Source of the DNA: Pleurostoma richardsiae
Lineage: Eukaryota; Ascomycota; Sordariomycetes; Calosphaeriales; Pleurostomataceae
NCBI GenBank assembly: GCA_030052745.1
Contig: JANBVO010000006.1
Location: forward strand, 186,001 to 250,000
DNA: 64,000 bases
Direction: 5' to 3'
Shown piece by piece: positions 12,437 through 24,829 of the stretch (its first letter is position 1; every line of letters begins with the position of its first letter). The position numbers and the translations under genes are program-made. Below the pieces are notes generated by a model. It saw only the letters and a list, made by a program, of their open reading frames with translations, was not told where the DNA came from and ran no database searches.

Positions 12437-12962
12437 CTGGCTATCAGTGCTGCAGTGAATGATATCTACACCGTGATTCGGACAGATATCCAGCCTACAG
12501 CAGGACGAGAATCGTCCAAGTTGACCAGGCCTGAGAGGAAAGTAACGTATTGCCCGGTTCAGTTCGGATATGGAATTGCGTCTTGTTGTTAATAGCCTAA
12601 CCCAGCGTCCCTATGCGATGAGTAGATGGGCCATGATACGGTCTCTTTCTCCTGAACCTGGCGTCCTTCAACCCTGCCATGTATTTATAGCCTTGTGTCC
12701 AACTGTGTTTTGATCAGCTGGCTGGGTAGGGCGGTATTGGGTTCTTGTAGATCGAGCTCAATAAAGTTACGATAGTCCATGGTACATGCGGGCATCGGAG
12801 CGACAGAGCTTCCTGGACGTTTCGCGTTTTCCAACTGCGTCTCCCACATGGCCTCATCGCCCTCCGGGGCCCGGGTCACATGACCGCCAGCGAGACTTCT
12901 CGCGGGTTTCTAATCAACTTGCAGGTTGCAAGGAATCGTATTCGTCTCGCGTGTCCCGAAAC
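12437..12962. promoter_or_regulatory. divergent promoter, phosphoesterase / GNAT
   Basis: About 500 bp between two divergent genes. It includes a TATAAATA element reading on the minus strand at 12682-12689 and probably the missing first exon of the phosphoesterase. In-frame sequence upstream of the GNAT start (from 12786) has no ATG and is taken as leader. Confidence 0.4.
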
Positions 12963-13808
12963 ATGGAGAGGCCTAGCTTTGAAGTATCCGCCGCCTCACA
13001 CGAGGATGCAGACCGCATCGCTGCCATCCACCTGGCAGCGATGGACTCCAATCTTCTACTCCACGCTCAGTTCCCGACTTCGGAAAGCCTCTGGGCGCTG
13101 CAGGACTTCCTTGCAGTCTGGACACACTCTCAGCTGCGGGATCCACGGTCGCAAGTCTTGGTAGCTCGTGACCCAAGCTCAGGAGAAATCGTGAGCTTCG
13201 TTAAATGGGACCTGCCTGTCTTACCGGAAGCTCCGAGCGTTGAATCCGATGAGATCAACTGGCCGACTGGCTCCTGTCGGGTGTACCTCGATGCGTACAC
13301 CCACCTGGCTGAGGAGGCAAAGAAGAAGGTCACTAGAGACAAGCCGTGCTACCGTGAGTGTACTCGTCTTTCTCAGAATGCTGAAGCATTCCTCGTCGTC
13401 TTTAAGTTCCTACCAGGTGCAGGACCGTATTACAGTCGGACTGCCGAGGTTGAAGAGAATAGCCGTAGCGACGGAGCCGGCCGGGTGAAGTTGCGGTATA
13501 CATCCCCTGCTCTGCAAGACCGTCACTAACCGTCTCTCTCGAGCATAGGAGTAACGTTTATCTGCACAGATCCCCGATGGCAAGGTCGTGGCGCGGGCTC
13601 TCTCCTCATGACACGCGTCCCGGAGGATGCGCAGGCGGCTGGCATCCCGGTCTACCTCGAGAGTACCGTGGAGGCGGTCAAAATGTACCAAGAACTGGGC
13701 TTCGTAGCTGTAGATGAGTTTAGGATGAAAATACCGAAGCGCGGCTGTACCGAACCAGATGAGGAATATGAGGAGCTCTGTATGTTGTGGTCTCCGCGGC
13801 CATGTTAG
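12963..13808 (+). CDS. GNAT-family N-acetyltransferase
   Basis: Two exons, 12963-13353 and 13549-13808, give 216 residues. The start MERPSFEVSAASHEDADRI is the first ATG in frame and begins with the usual beta-strand of GNAT proteins. The splice joins DKPCY to RVTFICTDPRWQGRGAG, restoring the acetyl-CoA binding signature (Q/RxxGxG/A, here QGRGAG) and the following helix. The last part (PVYLESTVEAVKMYQELGF) is the classic C-terminal GNAT motif. The enzyme should transfer acetyl from acetyl-CoA to a small-molecule or protein amine in the cytoplasm; the acceptor is unknown. The intron, 195 nt, is long for this window, so use of another donor is possible. It is divergent from the phosphoesterase. 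Confidence 0.85.
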
Positions 13809-16800
13809 GTCATCCTAAAGAGATAAAAGAAAACTTCCAGCGAGATCTTGTCGCACGGGTTCATTTCCGTCAGGCCGGCCATCTCCGAAAATGTACTCCG
13901 GATAGTCATCTCATCGTCGGTCCAGGTTGGGAGGGGATGAGCTGAGCATGCTGGCCCCCACACGCACGTGGATTTCAGTCTTTGTTCGAAACAAAGTCAC
14001 CAGCCAACACGGGACATCCGCCACTGCAAATCCGCACATGTGACGGGCTTCCTGTCGCACAGAATGACGACGGTTGGCACCAGGACATCACAAACCGGAG
14101 GGATTGATGGACGAAACCTACGGTCGGAGGCGGGGGATGCGGTGCCCCGCCCTCCGCTTTTGGAACCTACCTACCTGTCCGGTGCTTATTCAGACCCTCC
14201 ACTGATTTGTGGTACTTCATGACTAACGTTTTCTGCTGGTTCTTCACTGGAGCTCTGTTTAGCCGCTATGTCTCCAATAGGGAGGCCTTCCCGGTGCTCC
14301 AAGATCTCCAATGAATGTACTCCGCCCATGTCCACTCGGTTCTCCAACCTCCAACTCCAGCAGCGTCACACTGCGATCTCCTCCTGCGCATCAGAGTTTG
14401 TGGGGGTGCCTGCCAATCCTGGGACATGCTGTTACGAGGCTTCAGCGCTGCCCAACTGGAGGCTGCCGGAACGGGTAACTTGCATACCGTATCCCACGAC
14501 TGACCCCAGAGAAGACGACGCCCTCGCAACAACTGTACAATACTGCCAGTCAACAACACCCCCTGGCATCGGCAGACGTCATGGCAGCGCCCTGCAGAGG
14601 CACAACACAGCGTACAAAGATGTAACAAGGCCGCACGGCAGGTGTTCCCGAAGCCACTCTGTCGCCAAGTAGGCGCCGTCAGTGCGACGAGTCGACGATG
14701 CCATGCTATAACAGTCTGCCTCGGCTACGAAACGTGGTTTTGACAGCCGGAGAGAGTGTCAGAACGACCGGCGTGGTAACCAGCTCGATGAGGCATGGGT
14801 TACGCCGAGGCTGGCTTCCTGTCCCGTAAAGTGCCGCTCCGCAATCCGGAGTCCGGATCCCCCACCAACCTATCGCATGCGAGACATATCCAACGATACA
14901 GGCACGATGCACGCGCCCCCAGATATTGACCAATATCGAACAGACGACAAGATACCGAAAGGAGCGAGCGTCTCGTGCGAGCGTCCACCTCGTCCCACTT
15001 TGAGGCTGGCCGCCGACAGAGGAGCGCCGGGCATTGGCTCCAGCATGACTCGGCAGGGTTAAGCCATTACGTTACAGGTATTCGCCGTGTCCCCCGATGC
15101 TGCAGAAGACCCGCAAGCGCCGGTACGGAGGTACCAAAGGGGCCTTTTCTATTTGGTAATGGACACTCCCTGACCGGTAACGTTCGACGACCTCCCGCTT
15201 CCCAGATCCGGCCGCCTCATGTAGTTGCTACTTGATGTTTTTCGGTGCTGGAGTTAGAGCTCGGCGCAGATCTAGAGGCTTTCCCCCTAACAGCGCTTTA
15301 GCTTTCCTCAGGTGTAGAGGGGACCCGCGCAGACCCTCCGCGACCCGGCTTTCCCTTTGCCATTATGAATTTCGTGTTTAAATTTTCTGAATGATAAGGT
15401 CAGACTTTCTGTTATCTCTGCGCTTGTTCATGCGCGCTGCCCAGGTCCCTGGAAAACTGCTGACCACAGACATCATCATCACCTCCGAATCTCTCCTAAA
15501 CGCGGTGATAGACTCGGTGTGTGCACACGCGCGACACCATCAGCTCCAGCACTAGCAACCAAGCTTACCGTGCTGCGGGGATACCTGGAGCCTCCGTCCC
15601 TCCTGAGGATAGGGGGGGGATTGGGTTGTACCCGTCAGCCGTCCTCGTTCCTCGATACAGCAGCCATTCCGTAGTCCGATGCGGATCGCTATTGTATGTA
15701 CATGCGTACGTCCTTCGGGGCAAGGTTCACTGCCACCAGAAATTAAGCCTCCCGAGTCACTCCCAAGCCTGGCCCGTCTCTTTATGTGACCATTTCCATT
15801 TCCATTACTACTCATTATCCTCTGTGTCCCTCGTCTTCCTACCTCCTCCTCTCTTCCCGGACACTCTCGCATGCGTATATCTCTCATCTCGCTTCATCAG
15901 TCGAGACAGGCCAGTTCAGTTGCTGAGCGGCTCTTCAACGCTTTCTGCAAGTATTCTTTCTCGCCGTCCCTCTCGTATGGGATACTTCTCCAAAGAGGAA
16001 TAGTGGCCAGCCTCCATACGCAGATGACGCAGATAAGCCAGGCTTATCTAATCCTCGTCTCGATCGTCACCTAGATCGCCGTATCTGGGTGTATCATCTG
16101 CCTCAGGACCGCGCGGGTTGCTGCCGAGCAATCAGGTACTGTACCACGTATACGTACCTGGGTCACACAACGCCCCGCGGGGATCACCGCCTTTTTTCTC
16201 ATCTTCTCGGCTCAAGGTCAAGGTCTCCTCGCTCTATTGTGTCGAGTTTCCGATAAGACTGGGCGGGCAGCTCAAAACTGTGCGTCTTGCCTCTTATTAA
16301 AGCTCCGAGGGACAAAGGGACCGACGGCGTGGGTTGGCGACGCCTCCGTCTGCGCTATCCCTCCTCCACTTCGGCCCCTCTACTGCGACTTACATACACG
16401 ACTCCTTATCTCTGGAGCCTCTTATCAGGCACTCGGTGCTGCTCGCGTGGTGCCATTCGTCTCTAAAGCCGCAGGTCTTGCTCGGGGCGTAGCATTTCGT
16501 GGACCCTGTCCATTGATCTGTTTGGTCCGGCGGCTTGGATTGCATCACTACTGGACTGGCGGTACGGGACCGATATCGAAAGGAGGCGCGCCGTTTGCTG
16601 GAGATCCGATCCTGCAGCTGGTGGCAGCATCTCCGTCGCAGCAGCCAGGAACCTGCCCTATCTCTGCCCTAGCCTGGGTCGGTCTATCGCATCCCTCCCC
16701 TTCCAGCCCAGCCCAGAGATAGGCATTGCAGCTTGCCTGCATTGCGGCACTGCCGCCGCGTCCTGCCGGACGGGTTTAGTCGGGTCTTTACCTGAACCCG

Positions 16801-16828
16801 CCTTGTCTCCCGCCTTTTTACACTCGCC
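13809..16828. other. 3-kb gene-free stretch upstream of tamA
   Basis: No ORF here shows a family match, and candidate frames on both strands overlap one another. The right half has pyrimidine-rich tracts (about 15770-15870) of the kind seen upstream of fungal start sites, and an ATG-led frame of 67 codons at 15871-16074 that could be an upstream ORF in a long tamA leader. I see no tRNA or repeat. Confidence 0.45.
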
Positions 16829-19300
16829 ATGTCCACCCCCAGTGCCGTCCCAAGGACGGCTCCCATTGCCATTGCTCCCAAACCTCCGCGCCTCCTTGCT
16901 CCCAGCCGCCAGGGGAGTATCAACAACGACGCCTTCCCCGGCAGCCTTCACCACCTGGAATCACCAGACCTGCGCTCCCCCTCCACCGGCAGCTCGCCGA
17001 CTATCCCCTGCGATGCTTGCCAGCGCCGGCGGATCAAGTGCGTCATGAGCGAGGACGACGACAGCTGTATCTCCTGCCAAATAAACGGCGCGGAGTGTTC
17101 CCTAGCCGAGAGCCCCCAGGCCAGGAAACGGAAGCTGAACGGTGACTTTGACGGAGGGGACAGCAAGAGGAGGTGAGAGACTGACTTTTATTTCTTTGAT
17201 TTCCTCAACCTCACTTTCGCTGCCCGTCTTACCTGCATCCTCGGCGACAGCCTTACCACAGCTTGGCATGGCGGGCTTCTTTGATAACTTATTTCCCTCA
17301 CGCCCGTCCGAGCTTTTCGGACCGGCCCATTCATCCTATCCATCTCTGCATATCCCGCGCCCGGGGTGCCAAGGTCACGCTCCCAGCCTAATCACTGACA
17401 CCTGATTGGCCGATCTAGTTCACCCGGAAGGTCTGATAACAGGAGGAGACGACAGCAGCCCTCGAGTCTGTCCAGCACTGTCGCCAGCAGTTCTTTGATC
17501 GAGGAGATGGCCAACTTCGGGGGCCCGACACTGCTGAAGCGCACTCTCGGCCTGCAGCATGACCGGTACAGCCAGTATATCGGCCCAACGACTGACTTCG
17601 AACCGTCTCTGATTAACCTGTCGCTATTCGACCCCCATGACGAGAGCCTGCTGTCACGCGGCACTCTTAGAAAGGTCAGTGATGTCGACACTTTCCTGCT
17701 GCTGCCTGACTACAACACGCCGGGCTACGAGCACATCGTCGAGGATGTCGACGAGATCGAGAGGATCGTGGCGCCACACGGCCGGAGGCTTGTAGACCTG
17801 TACTTCCGTGTTGTGCACCCGGGTTTCCCTATCGTGCAGAAGTCAGTCTTTTACGAGAAATACGACCGGTCACCTCGAGAATTCTCCCCGCCGCTTCTTG
17901 CCGCCGTTTATATCCTGGCCATCAACTGGTGGGATCTGGACGACGACTTGTCAGGCTACCCGCGACCCAACGTCCGAGAACTGGAGAGGTTATGTCGGAC
18001 CACGCTAGCCGATGCCATGTATAGGCCGAAGCTTTCAACAGTCCAAGCCGGCCTCCTTCTATCACAGCGACCAGAGGGAGACCAGTGGGCTCCGACAGCC
18101 CAGATCGTCGCCATCGCACAAGAGCTAGGGCTGCACCTGGACTGCTCCGCTTGGAAGATTCCACCTTGGGAGAGGGGATTGAGGAAGCGTCTAGCCTGGG
18201 CTCTGTATATGCAGGACAAATGGGGTGCACTCGTGCATGGACGGCCGTCGCACATCTTTGCGACCAATTGGGCCGTGCAGCAGCTGAGTCAAAATGACTT
18301 TCCCGACGTGGAGTGGGATGAGAACGATGTCGAGGAGAAGCTCGACATCGAGCGGGGCCGGACGTTGTTCGCGCAGATGGTGCAGCTTTCTCAGATCCTT
18401 GCCGAGATACTCGAGACCTTCTACACGCTGCAGGCCATGCAGACGGTGACGAACGCCGGCTCCCAAGGCACCCACCTCGTCTTATCTCTTGCAAAGCCCA
18501 TCCAGCTGAAGCTCAAGGAGTGGTACTCGGCGCTGCCGACAGCCATCCGGATGGATTCATCGTTCCAGACCACCAACCCCAATCCCAACCGACTCTGCTG
18601 CATCGGCTATCTCCATCTCGCCTACTTCGCCACGGAGATCACGCTCCATCGGCGCATCATCCGCTCGCTCGAGGCCTCTAACCCACCCGTCCCCGAGGGT
18701 GCCACCCCCATGACTCCACCCGCCGTGGACCCTTACATCCAGCACATCTGCCGCAGCGCCGCCAAGGCACGGCTCATCTCGGCCATGGACTTCGTTAACC
18801 GGCTGACGCCGTCGCACTTGCGGTCCTTCTGGTACTTTGCGTCCAAGACCAACTTCGCGCTCATCGGCACCTTCGGCTCGCTCCTGTGGGCGACTTCCCC
18901 CGGCCGCGAGGAGGCCGAGTGGTACCGCCGCCGGCTGGGCGAATACCGCTGGACGCTGTCGGTGTCGTCGAAGCCGGGCGAGGGCAAGGGGCTGACGGAG
19001 TTCGCCATGGGCATGCTGGACATCAGCACGGGCCTCCTGAAGAAGCTGCCCGAGAAGCCGTCCATGAGCCGCTCAGCCAGCGTCGCCGACATCGACTCAG
19101 CGCGCAGGCAGAGCCTGCTGGCGCTCGGCGGTGCGGGGAGCAGCAGCGTGCCCGGGCCCATGATGATGGACTTCAGCAGCATGAACAGCACGGAGGTCAG
19201 CGCAATGCAGAGCCCGAGGAGTCAGGGATCCGACAGCAGCGATGACGCGGCGTACGGGAACTTCGCGCCGACGGCGGGGATGGCCTTCATGGCAGAGTAG
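16829..19300 (+). CDS. tamA: Zn2Cys6 co-activator of the TamA/Dal81 type
   Basis: Two exons, 16829-17172 and 17443-19300, give 733 residues. The zinc cluster begins at C61 (PCDACQRRRIKC) with an eight-residue loop before CISCQINGAEC, so all six cysteines are kept. The following block SPQARKRKLNGDF and, after the intron, EEMANFGGPTLLKRTLGLQ, match what I know of TamA/Dal81 proteins. The middle region is a fungal transcription-factor domain (about residues 220-480, with GRRLVDLYFRVVHPGFPI). In Aspergillus and yeast this factor partners pathway-specific activators of GABA, urea, allantoin and amino-acid use, and its own DNA-binding domain can be dispensable. The tail is Ser/Met rich and probably activating. 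The 270-nt intron is unusually long; a further small exon inside it is not excluded. Confidence 0.82.
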
Positions 19301-20812
19301 CGCGGATCGGTGTGATCTGGATCATCTCCTCTGTGTGAAACAAACGCCGCATGCCAGGAGAGCCTGCAGGATTGGAAAGAGAGAAAGGAATAGATAGAAC
19401 GGACGGGCGATGTTGGGTGAAGAAGGGGCTGTATATCTGCAACTGACCTGCCCAACACGGGGGGAGAGAGCCCCTTCAGCTTATGACGTGATCGCCTACG
19501 GGCATGAGGTGAGGCTGCCAGGGGACACAGCTGGGTGGTCACTTTTGGTTTCCCGTTAGTCAGAGAATCGGGGGGTGCACCTATGGGCTACGGTAGCGAA
19601 AAAATAGGGCTGCCCTCCCTGGGCACACACCTCTGCATGAAGAGGTCTTGGGGGCATTTGGCATGAATGAGCATTTCTGGGGACATTGGGATGAGGAAAA
19701 CCTTCCATTTTGCTTTTGTCGTTCATGTCTTGCTTCGTTTCTTCTTTTTCTTTTCTTTCCTTGGAATCACCATGTCTCCGCCGGCTTCTCTTTCAGTGCT
19801 TCGAGCTGATACCCCCTAGATAGAGGTGTCTTCTGACCATTTCCCACCACCTGCATGTATGTATGTCCTTTCGCTGATATTTTTTTTTCTGCATTGGGGA
19901 CGGGAGGGAGGCCATAGAACGGAAAGGGGGCATGAATCCAAAGCGCTTGATACTTGATACGATCACCCTATGTTGATATCTTGCGTCTTGGTGATCACGC
20001 GAGCATGTCACGAGTAGAGGCCCTGTTACCTGCCTATAAGAACAACGGCAACCCTCCTCGAGCCCGCCTACGAAGTCTCTTGGAGCCATTCAGACGCGCT
20101 GAAGCCGAGGCGAGTGTCACACAGTAATATAACAATATCTGACAGGCTTCGTGCGCTATGTTGCGGAATAACTACGCCGCAGCACGCCATATCCCACGAG
20201 CCCGCGGTTCTCCGCGTCTCCCTGAGACAAGCGTGGCCGATGGCCGCGGAGATGCATCTTCTGAGCCTGTGGGCGGCATGTGTAGCTCGTGGGGGACAAC
20301 AAGGTAGGGTGCGGACAGAGCATTACCTATGTAGCAGGGAGCAGCTGCCACGCTCGGCCTTAGGTCAGCCGCGCCGTGTCGGTCTGTGCTGCGATATACT
20401 CGTCTCTTGAGTGTCTCTAGGAATAGGCTGCTGTCCGCCTGATCCCAGAACAGGCCTATACATACGTCACAGCCTAATTCTCGTCCACATGCATGGAGGC
20501 GTTGTCGTATATGTTCCTCCTATTCTTTGTACAAGTGAACCGAGTTGACAAGCAAGGATGAATAAACGATGTGCATTATCTTCGAAACAGCCAGTCAGAA
20601 CTCCATCGTAAAAACGCGCCAAAAACCAAGCTATGCGCCGCTCGCGTAATAACAATACAGTCAACCCTTTCTGGTATGTCCGTACTCTCCGTGACAGCCA
20701 CAGTATGCACACAATATCACACAAAGCAGAAGGCCATTCGCTCACGACCATGACACACAGGCTGGGCAGAAAATACTTCCTCGTCCGCCTCCTCGTCTCT
20801 TCACGCAGAAGG
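19301..20812. other. intergenic between convergent genes
   Basis: About 1.5 kb between the stop codons of tamA and the six-cysteine surface protein. It contains T-rich and CT-rich runs (about 19730-19790) and small overlapping ORFs on both strands. None has recognisable domains. Confidence 0.5.
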
Positions 20813-23262
20813 TCACCTCGCCTGGCCATACCCACCACCATAGCCCGCCCCATCCAGCTCATGGTACCCCCCAACCGGCCCCGCCTGATACCCCATCCCG
20901 CCCTGCAGCTCCGCCCTCGGCCCCACCACGGGCCGCGAGTCCGCCTGCCACACGGCCCCCTGCCCGTGGACCTCGTGCACCGGGCGCTGCTGCCCGCCTC
21001 CGCCCGGCATGTCCGGCTGCCCGTACAGCCGCTGCCCGCCGGCGGCCCCCTGCGGCTGCGGGTAGCTGTGCTGCCCTTGCAGCTCGGATGTCCCGGGCGG
21101 CGGGTACGGCGCGGGCATCTGGCCCCGCAGTTCGGGCGGCATGTTGTGGTTGCCGTGCAGCTCCGGCGGCGGCGCGGGGTAGTTCCCGTGGAGCTCGCCC
21201 GCCTGCGGTGGCGGGTAGGGCCCCGCCGACACGGGCGACACGCTGTCGGTGCGCGGGGACGCGCCGGCCTTGAGGGCGCTGGGGCTGGGGCTCGGAGGGG
21301 GCGGCGGCATGGAGGCGATGGCGGTGCCGGCCAGCTCGGGCTTTCCGGTGCCGGCTGCGAACTCCGGACCGCCTGGAGGTGCGGCGGCGGCGGCTGCGGC
21401 GGCGGCTTCTTTTGCTGCGCGTCTCCTGCGGGCGTTCCACATCAGGTAGAAGACGATGGCGCCGATGAGGCCCAGGCCGACGACTACGCCGACGACGGCG
21501 CCGGCAATGACGGCTGTGTTGGGGCTGGATGATGAGGAGGAAGAGCTTCCGCTTCCGCTTCCGCTGCTGCCACTGCTGCTGCCGCTACTGCCATCTCCAC
21601 TACTGCCCCCGCCGCTGCCAGAGCCTGAGCCCGAGCCGCTGTTGGAGGCGGTTGATGTAGACTTCGTTCCTGAGCCAGTTCCACCAGTCGCGCCTCGTGC
21701 GGTGGGGGAGGTTTCGGTAACTGGTGTCAAGTCAGTACTGAGGAGGTTGACAATAAGCCGGAGTGAGAGGAGTGGAGAGACGTACCGGAATCTGTCACGC
21801 CGGCGGCAGTGACCTCAGCCCTAGCCGCCTGGCAGTAGAAGTCGAAGACCTATCGGTAAGTTGTAAGCGAAGTGTTCTCGGCATCTCGTTAACATGTCAA
21901 GATGAAGCGCGGCGTACCGAAAGCGCAGAAGTGATGTCCTCACTCGCGGTTGATGAGCAGGAGTACTTCACGTTCGACGTGACGCTGTTGGATATCGATC
22001 CCGACATGCTCTCCTTGATGCAGGCGCACGATGCCAGCGCCTCGGCCCCGTCTGGACACAAGTCCCACGTTTGCTACACCGACCCTGAGTATCAGTATCC
22101 CGACACATGTGATTCAATCGACGAGTCAGTACCGCCGTTGATGCAGGAAGAACTCACGTAGGCGACGGCTTGAGAGACCGCGCTGGCAGCGCAAGGGGCC
22201 AAAGCGGCAAACTGGGTCAACGCCGTAATGTAGTAAGTCACTGTGCGAGCGCCATCAGCACGTGAGCAGGTAACAAGCGCTCTCATCACAAGTGTTGCTA
22301 GAGTTCTTTAAAGGATGCGGTAAGAAATGCCTGGTACTCACTGTGGCCGGGCGGGTCCGTCGGCGTAGGGAACGACGTCGTGCCGTTGCCCATTGCGCAG
22401 TATGCCGCGAACATCTCCTGCGCAGACGTGATATCGGCCGAATGGGAGGCGCAGGAGTACTTGACGTTAGAGTTGATCATCTGGCTGACGAGCAGCGAGT
22501 TTTGGTTCTTGCTACAGGCACAAGTAGCCAGAGCGGTTGGTTCTTCCGGGCATAGTTCCCACGTCTACAGAAATCAGTCGCCTCGATCTAGGTAATCAGT
22601 CGCGCAGAGCTGTCTTACCAGAGTCCTATATAAGACTTGAGTCAGCATCTTGTCGCGACAGTATTTTGGTCTACAAGTTTATTACAGAAGACGTACCCGA
22701 CTGCGAGGGAAAGCCCACTGGCGGCGCAGGGCGCCAGATACTCGAACTCGGGAACATCGGTGATGAGCTGAGAGACGGGACTCGTTGGTGTCGGGAACGT
22801 TGGGATCGAATTCTGGTTACAGTACGCAGTGAGGACCTAGGAGAGGACATCAGACTCTACGCATGTTGACATGTTCATTCGCAGGTGCCTGTACCGTTTG
22901 CGCCGAGGCAACATCGTCGCTCGCCGTTGAGCCGCAGCTGTAGCTGACCGAGGCTTGTATGCCTGATGATATCGAGGCAAAGTTGTTGTCCTTGGTGCAC
23001 ACACATCCTTGCAAGTCGGTGACGGCCTCGGGGCAGTGGTCATACGTCAGGGCCTGGATATTCTGAGAGACAGCGGATGCTGCGCATGGTGCCTATCCAA
23101 CAATTAATGGACCGCTTGGAATTGATGTCACAAGTTTGAATTCCACAGGCATACAAGATATGTGAAGATGGACAGATCTGTCACGTAGACAACTTCGGCC
23201 GCGGTCGCCCACGACGCGGTGAACCCCAAGGGAAGCAGAAGGCGCAACTGTGCAAACCGCAT
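20813..23262 (-). CDS. surface protein: signal peptide, three six-Cys modules, Ser/Gly stalk, one TM, proline-rich tail
   Basis: Nine exons fit exactly: 23155-23262, 22895-23092, 22697-22836, 22619-22625 (7 nt), 22342-22564, 22158-22240, 21918-22073, 21786-21849 and 20813-21720; 628 residues. A signal peptide (MRFAQLRLLLPLGF) is followed by three repeats of about 72 residues (37-108, 137-207, 240-311). Each holds six cysteines in the order APC, xxCP, CxC, YSC and YC, with the shared phrase VxYSCxSxxxxDxxSA. Then come a Ser/Gly-rich stalk (about 330-393), a TM helix (395-420, VIAGAVVGVVVGLGLIGAIVF) and a basic RRRR stop. A cytoplasmic tail rich in Pro and Gly has recurrent ELHGN/ELQG units. 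The layout resembles wall-stress sensors or adhesins, but the module is not WSC, and CFEM has eight cysteines. Function unknown; surface sensing is an inference. Confidence 0.85.
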
Positions 23263-24661
23263 CTTCAGAGCCAAGAGCGATCGCTCAAGGAGAAGAGAGG
23301 GGGAAAAGAGCGAACGGCACAAAGGAGTGACAGAGAAGAACTGAAGATGATCAGCGTAGCATCTTTCGAGATCACAAGATGGTGGGAGGAGGGAACCACG
23401 CGGACTGGATGCGGAGAAGGGCTGCAGGCAGGATCCAATATTGGATATCAGACCGCCATCCCCTCAAATCTCCGTCCCAATGGCGCCCGTCCAGCAAGTA
23501 TGCCTGGCAGGCATCGCGAAGGGCACACAGCGGGCAGAACACCCTCATCCCTGCGGGGGGTGGTGTTAGACCCCTGCCAGCTGAAAAGGTCTCGTCTGCT
23601 TTAAGCATAACTTGGCACGAAACATCCAATGACGAAGCGGACTCGCTTGAGGAAACGGTGCCGGCAAGCCACCGGAGCCAAAAAGTTTGACACGCCATGC
23701 CAGGGCGAAGGATAAGGGTCAGTCCGCGTCGCTTGGCAGGACCCGTGGGATGCGAGTCATGAGGGATAGGCCATCAAGAGATGCCGCTCATCCTCCGGCT
23801 CAAGCAACTAACATTTCTTTAGAAGAGGGACAAGAAACACCTCCTTGAGCTGCTGAGGTCCGGACTGATAGCAAGTCCCGCGCCGTGCGTGACGGGCGCG
23901 CATCTGCTAGTCCGGAGAGCAGCCATGTGCTGCGCCCGAGATAGGGTGTGCAGATGTCTTATTGGCAGAACACGAGAGCTTCAGCCGGCCGAATGGATGA
24001 CCCGGCGCGTCGAGGACGACACCCCAAATACTCGATGACTTACAAGCTCGAAGAGCGCCGCAAGAAATGCCAGCTCTTCCACTCGCTGGTTGCCAATTTG
24101 TGGTTCACGGGACGACGCCGAAGACTCGGTGCAAATGCCGTCGAGACTAAGAAGCAAAGACAAATGGAGACGCTCAAGGCCGAACAGCGAAGAGAGCAAC
24201 TGGCTCCTCTTCCCAAATTGCTCTTGAAAGGAACTCGCCGCAATAACTTACCGTTCACGTCACACCGTCTCCTGGAGGGATAGGGGCCTGCACGACGGGA
24301 GCGCTTCCCGCGCTGGCACACGGACGGTGGAAATGAACCAAGGGAGCTAAAAGCGCCACGAGGTCAAAGGTGCCGACGCCGCCTGGGGTAAAAGGGGCAC
24401 GTCGTCATAACGGCTGAGAGACGATGGATGAGCCGGTGGGTTCAGTTTTGACACTGTGATGAATGGTGCGATTATCACGCTGTTGCTGTGCTTGGCACAA
24501 GGCCTGATTTGTCGTCACGTAACTCAAGGTTCGAACGACTGGCGACAGACACAGTTTGTGTGTTCTCTGTGACCTGAGAAATCTCCGTGCGGCTCTGATT
24601 TGACCGCCCGTCAACCAGCCTTCCGATGACTAAGCTCGTGGCTTTGGAGAGGGTTGGGGAT

Positions 24662-24810
24662 GGCTTCACCCATCCTCTTATCTTTTTCTCCTTCTTCAAC
24701 TCTCGTATCTCTTCTCCTTCCTTCTCCTAACTCCTTCTCTTTGCCCTCTTTCCTCTTTCTTGCCTTCCTACCCTCGTCCCTCGTCCATTACCCGTTCCCC
24801 TTTCCCTTCG
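24662..24810 (+). promoter_or_regulatory. pyrimidine-rich tract, likely fungal core promoter reading rightward
   Basis: About 150 bases almost wholly of C and T on the plus strand, ending about 20 bases before an AAAATGAG start context. Such tracts sit just upstream of transcription starts in filamentous fungi. No long ORF follows, so the transcript may be non-coding or carry a very short ORF. Confidence 0.4.
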
Positions 24811-24829
24811 TGTGCCATGCTTCCCTAAA

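Noticed and set aside
14800-14860. Paired CCG/CGG motifs in the tamA upstream region
   Set aside because: Spacing and arms are imperfect, and such triplets are common in GC-rich DNA.
20859-21440. 193-codon Arg/Ala-rich ORF overlapping the surface-protein tail
   Set aside because: It is an out-of-frame shadow of the GC-rich Pro/Gly tail; the true frame follows from the TM segment and splicing.
23954-24283. Hydrophilic plus-strand ORF of about 110 codons
   Set aside because: Charged, low-complexity composition, no domain, no promoter or splice signal tying it to a gene, and an equally long opposite-strand frame.
24520-24545. GGTTCGAAC, a possible tRNA B box
   Set aside because: No A box or cloverleaf arms could be found around it.
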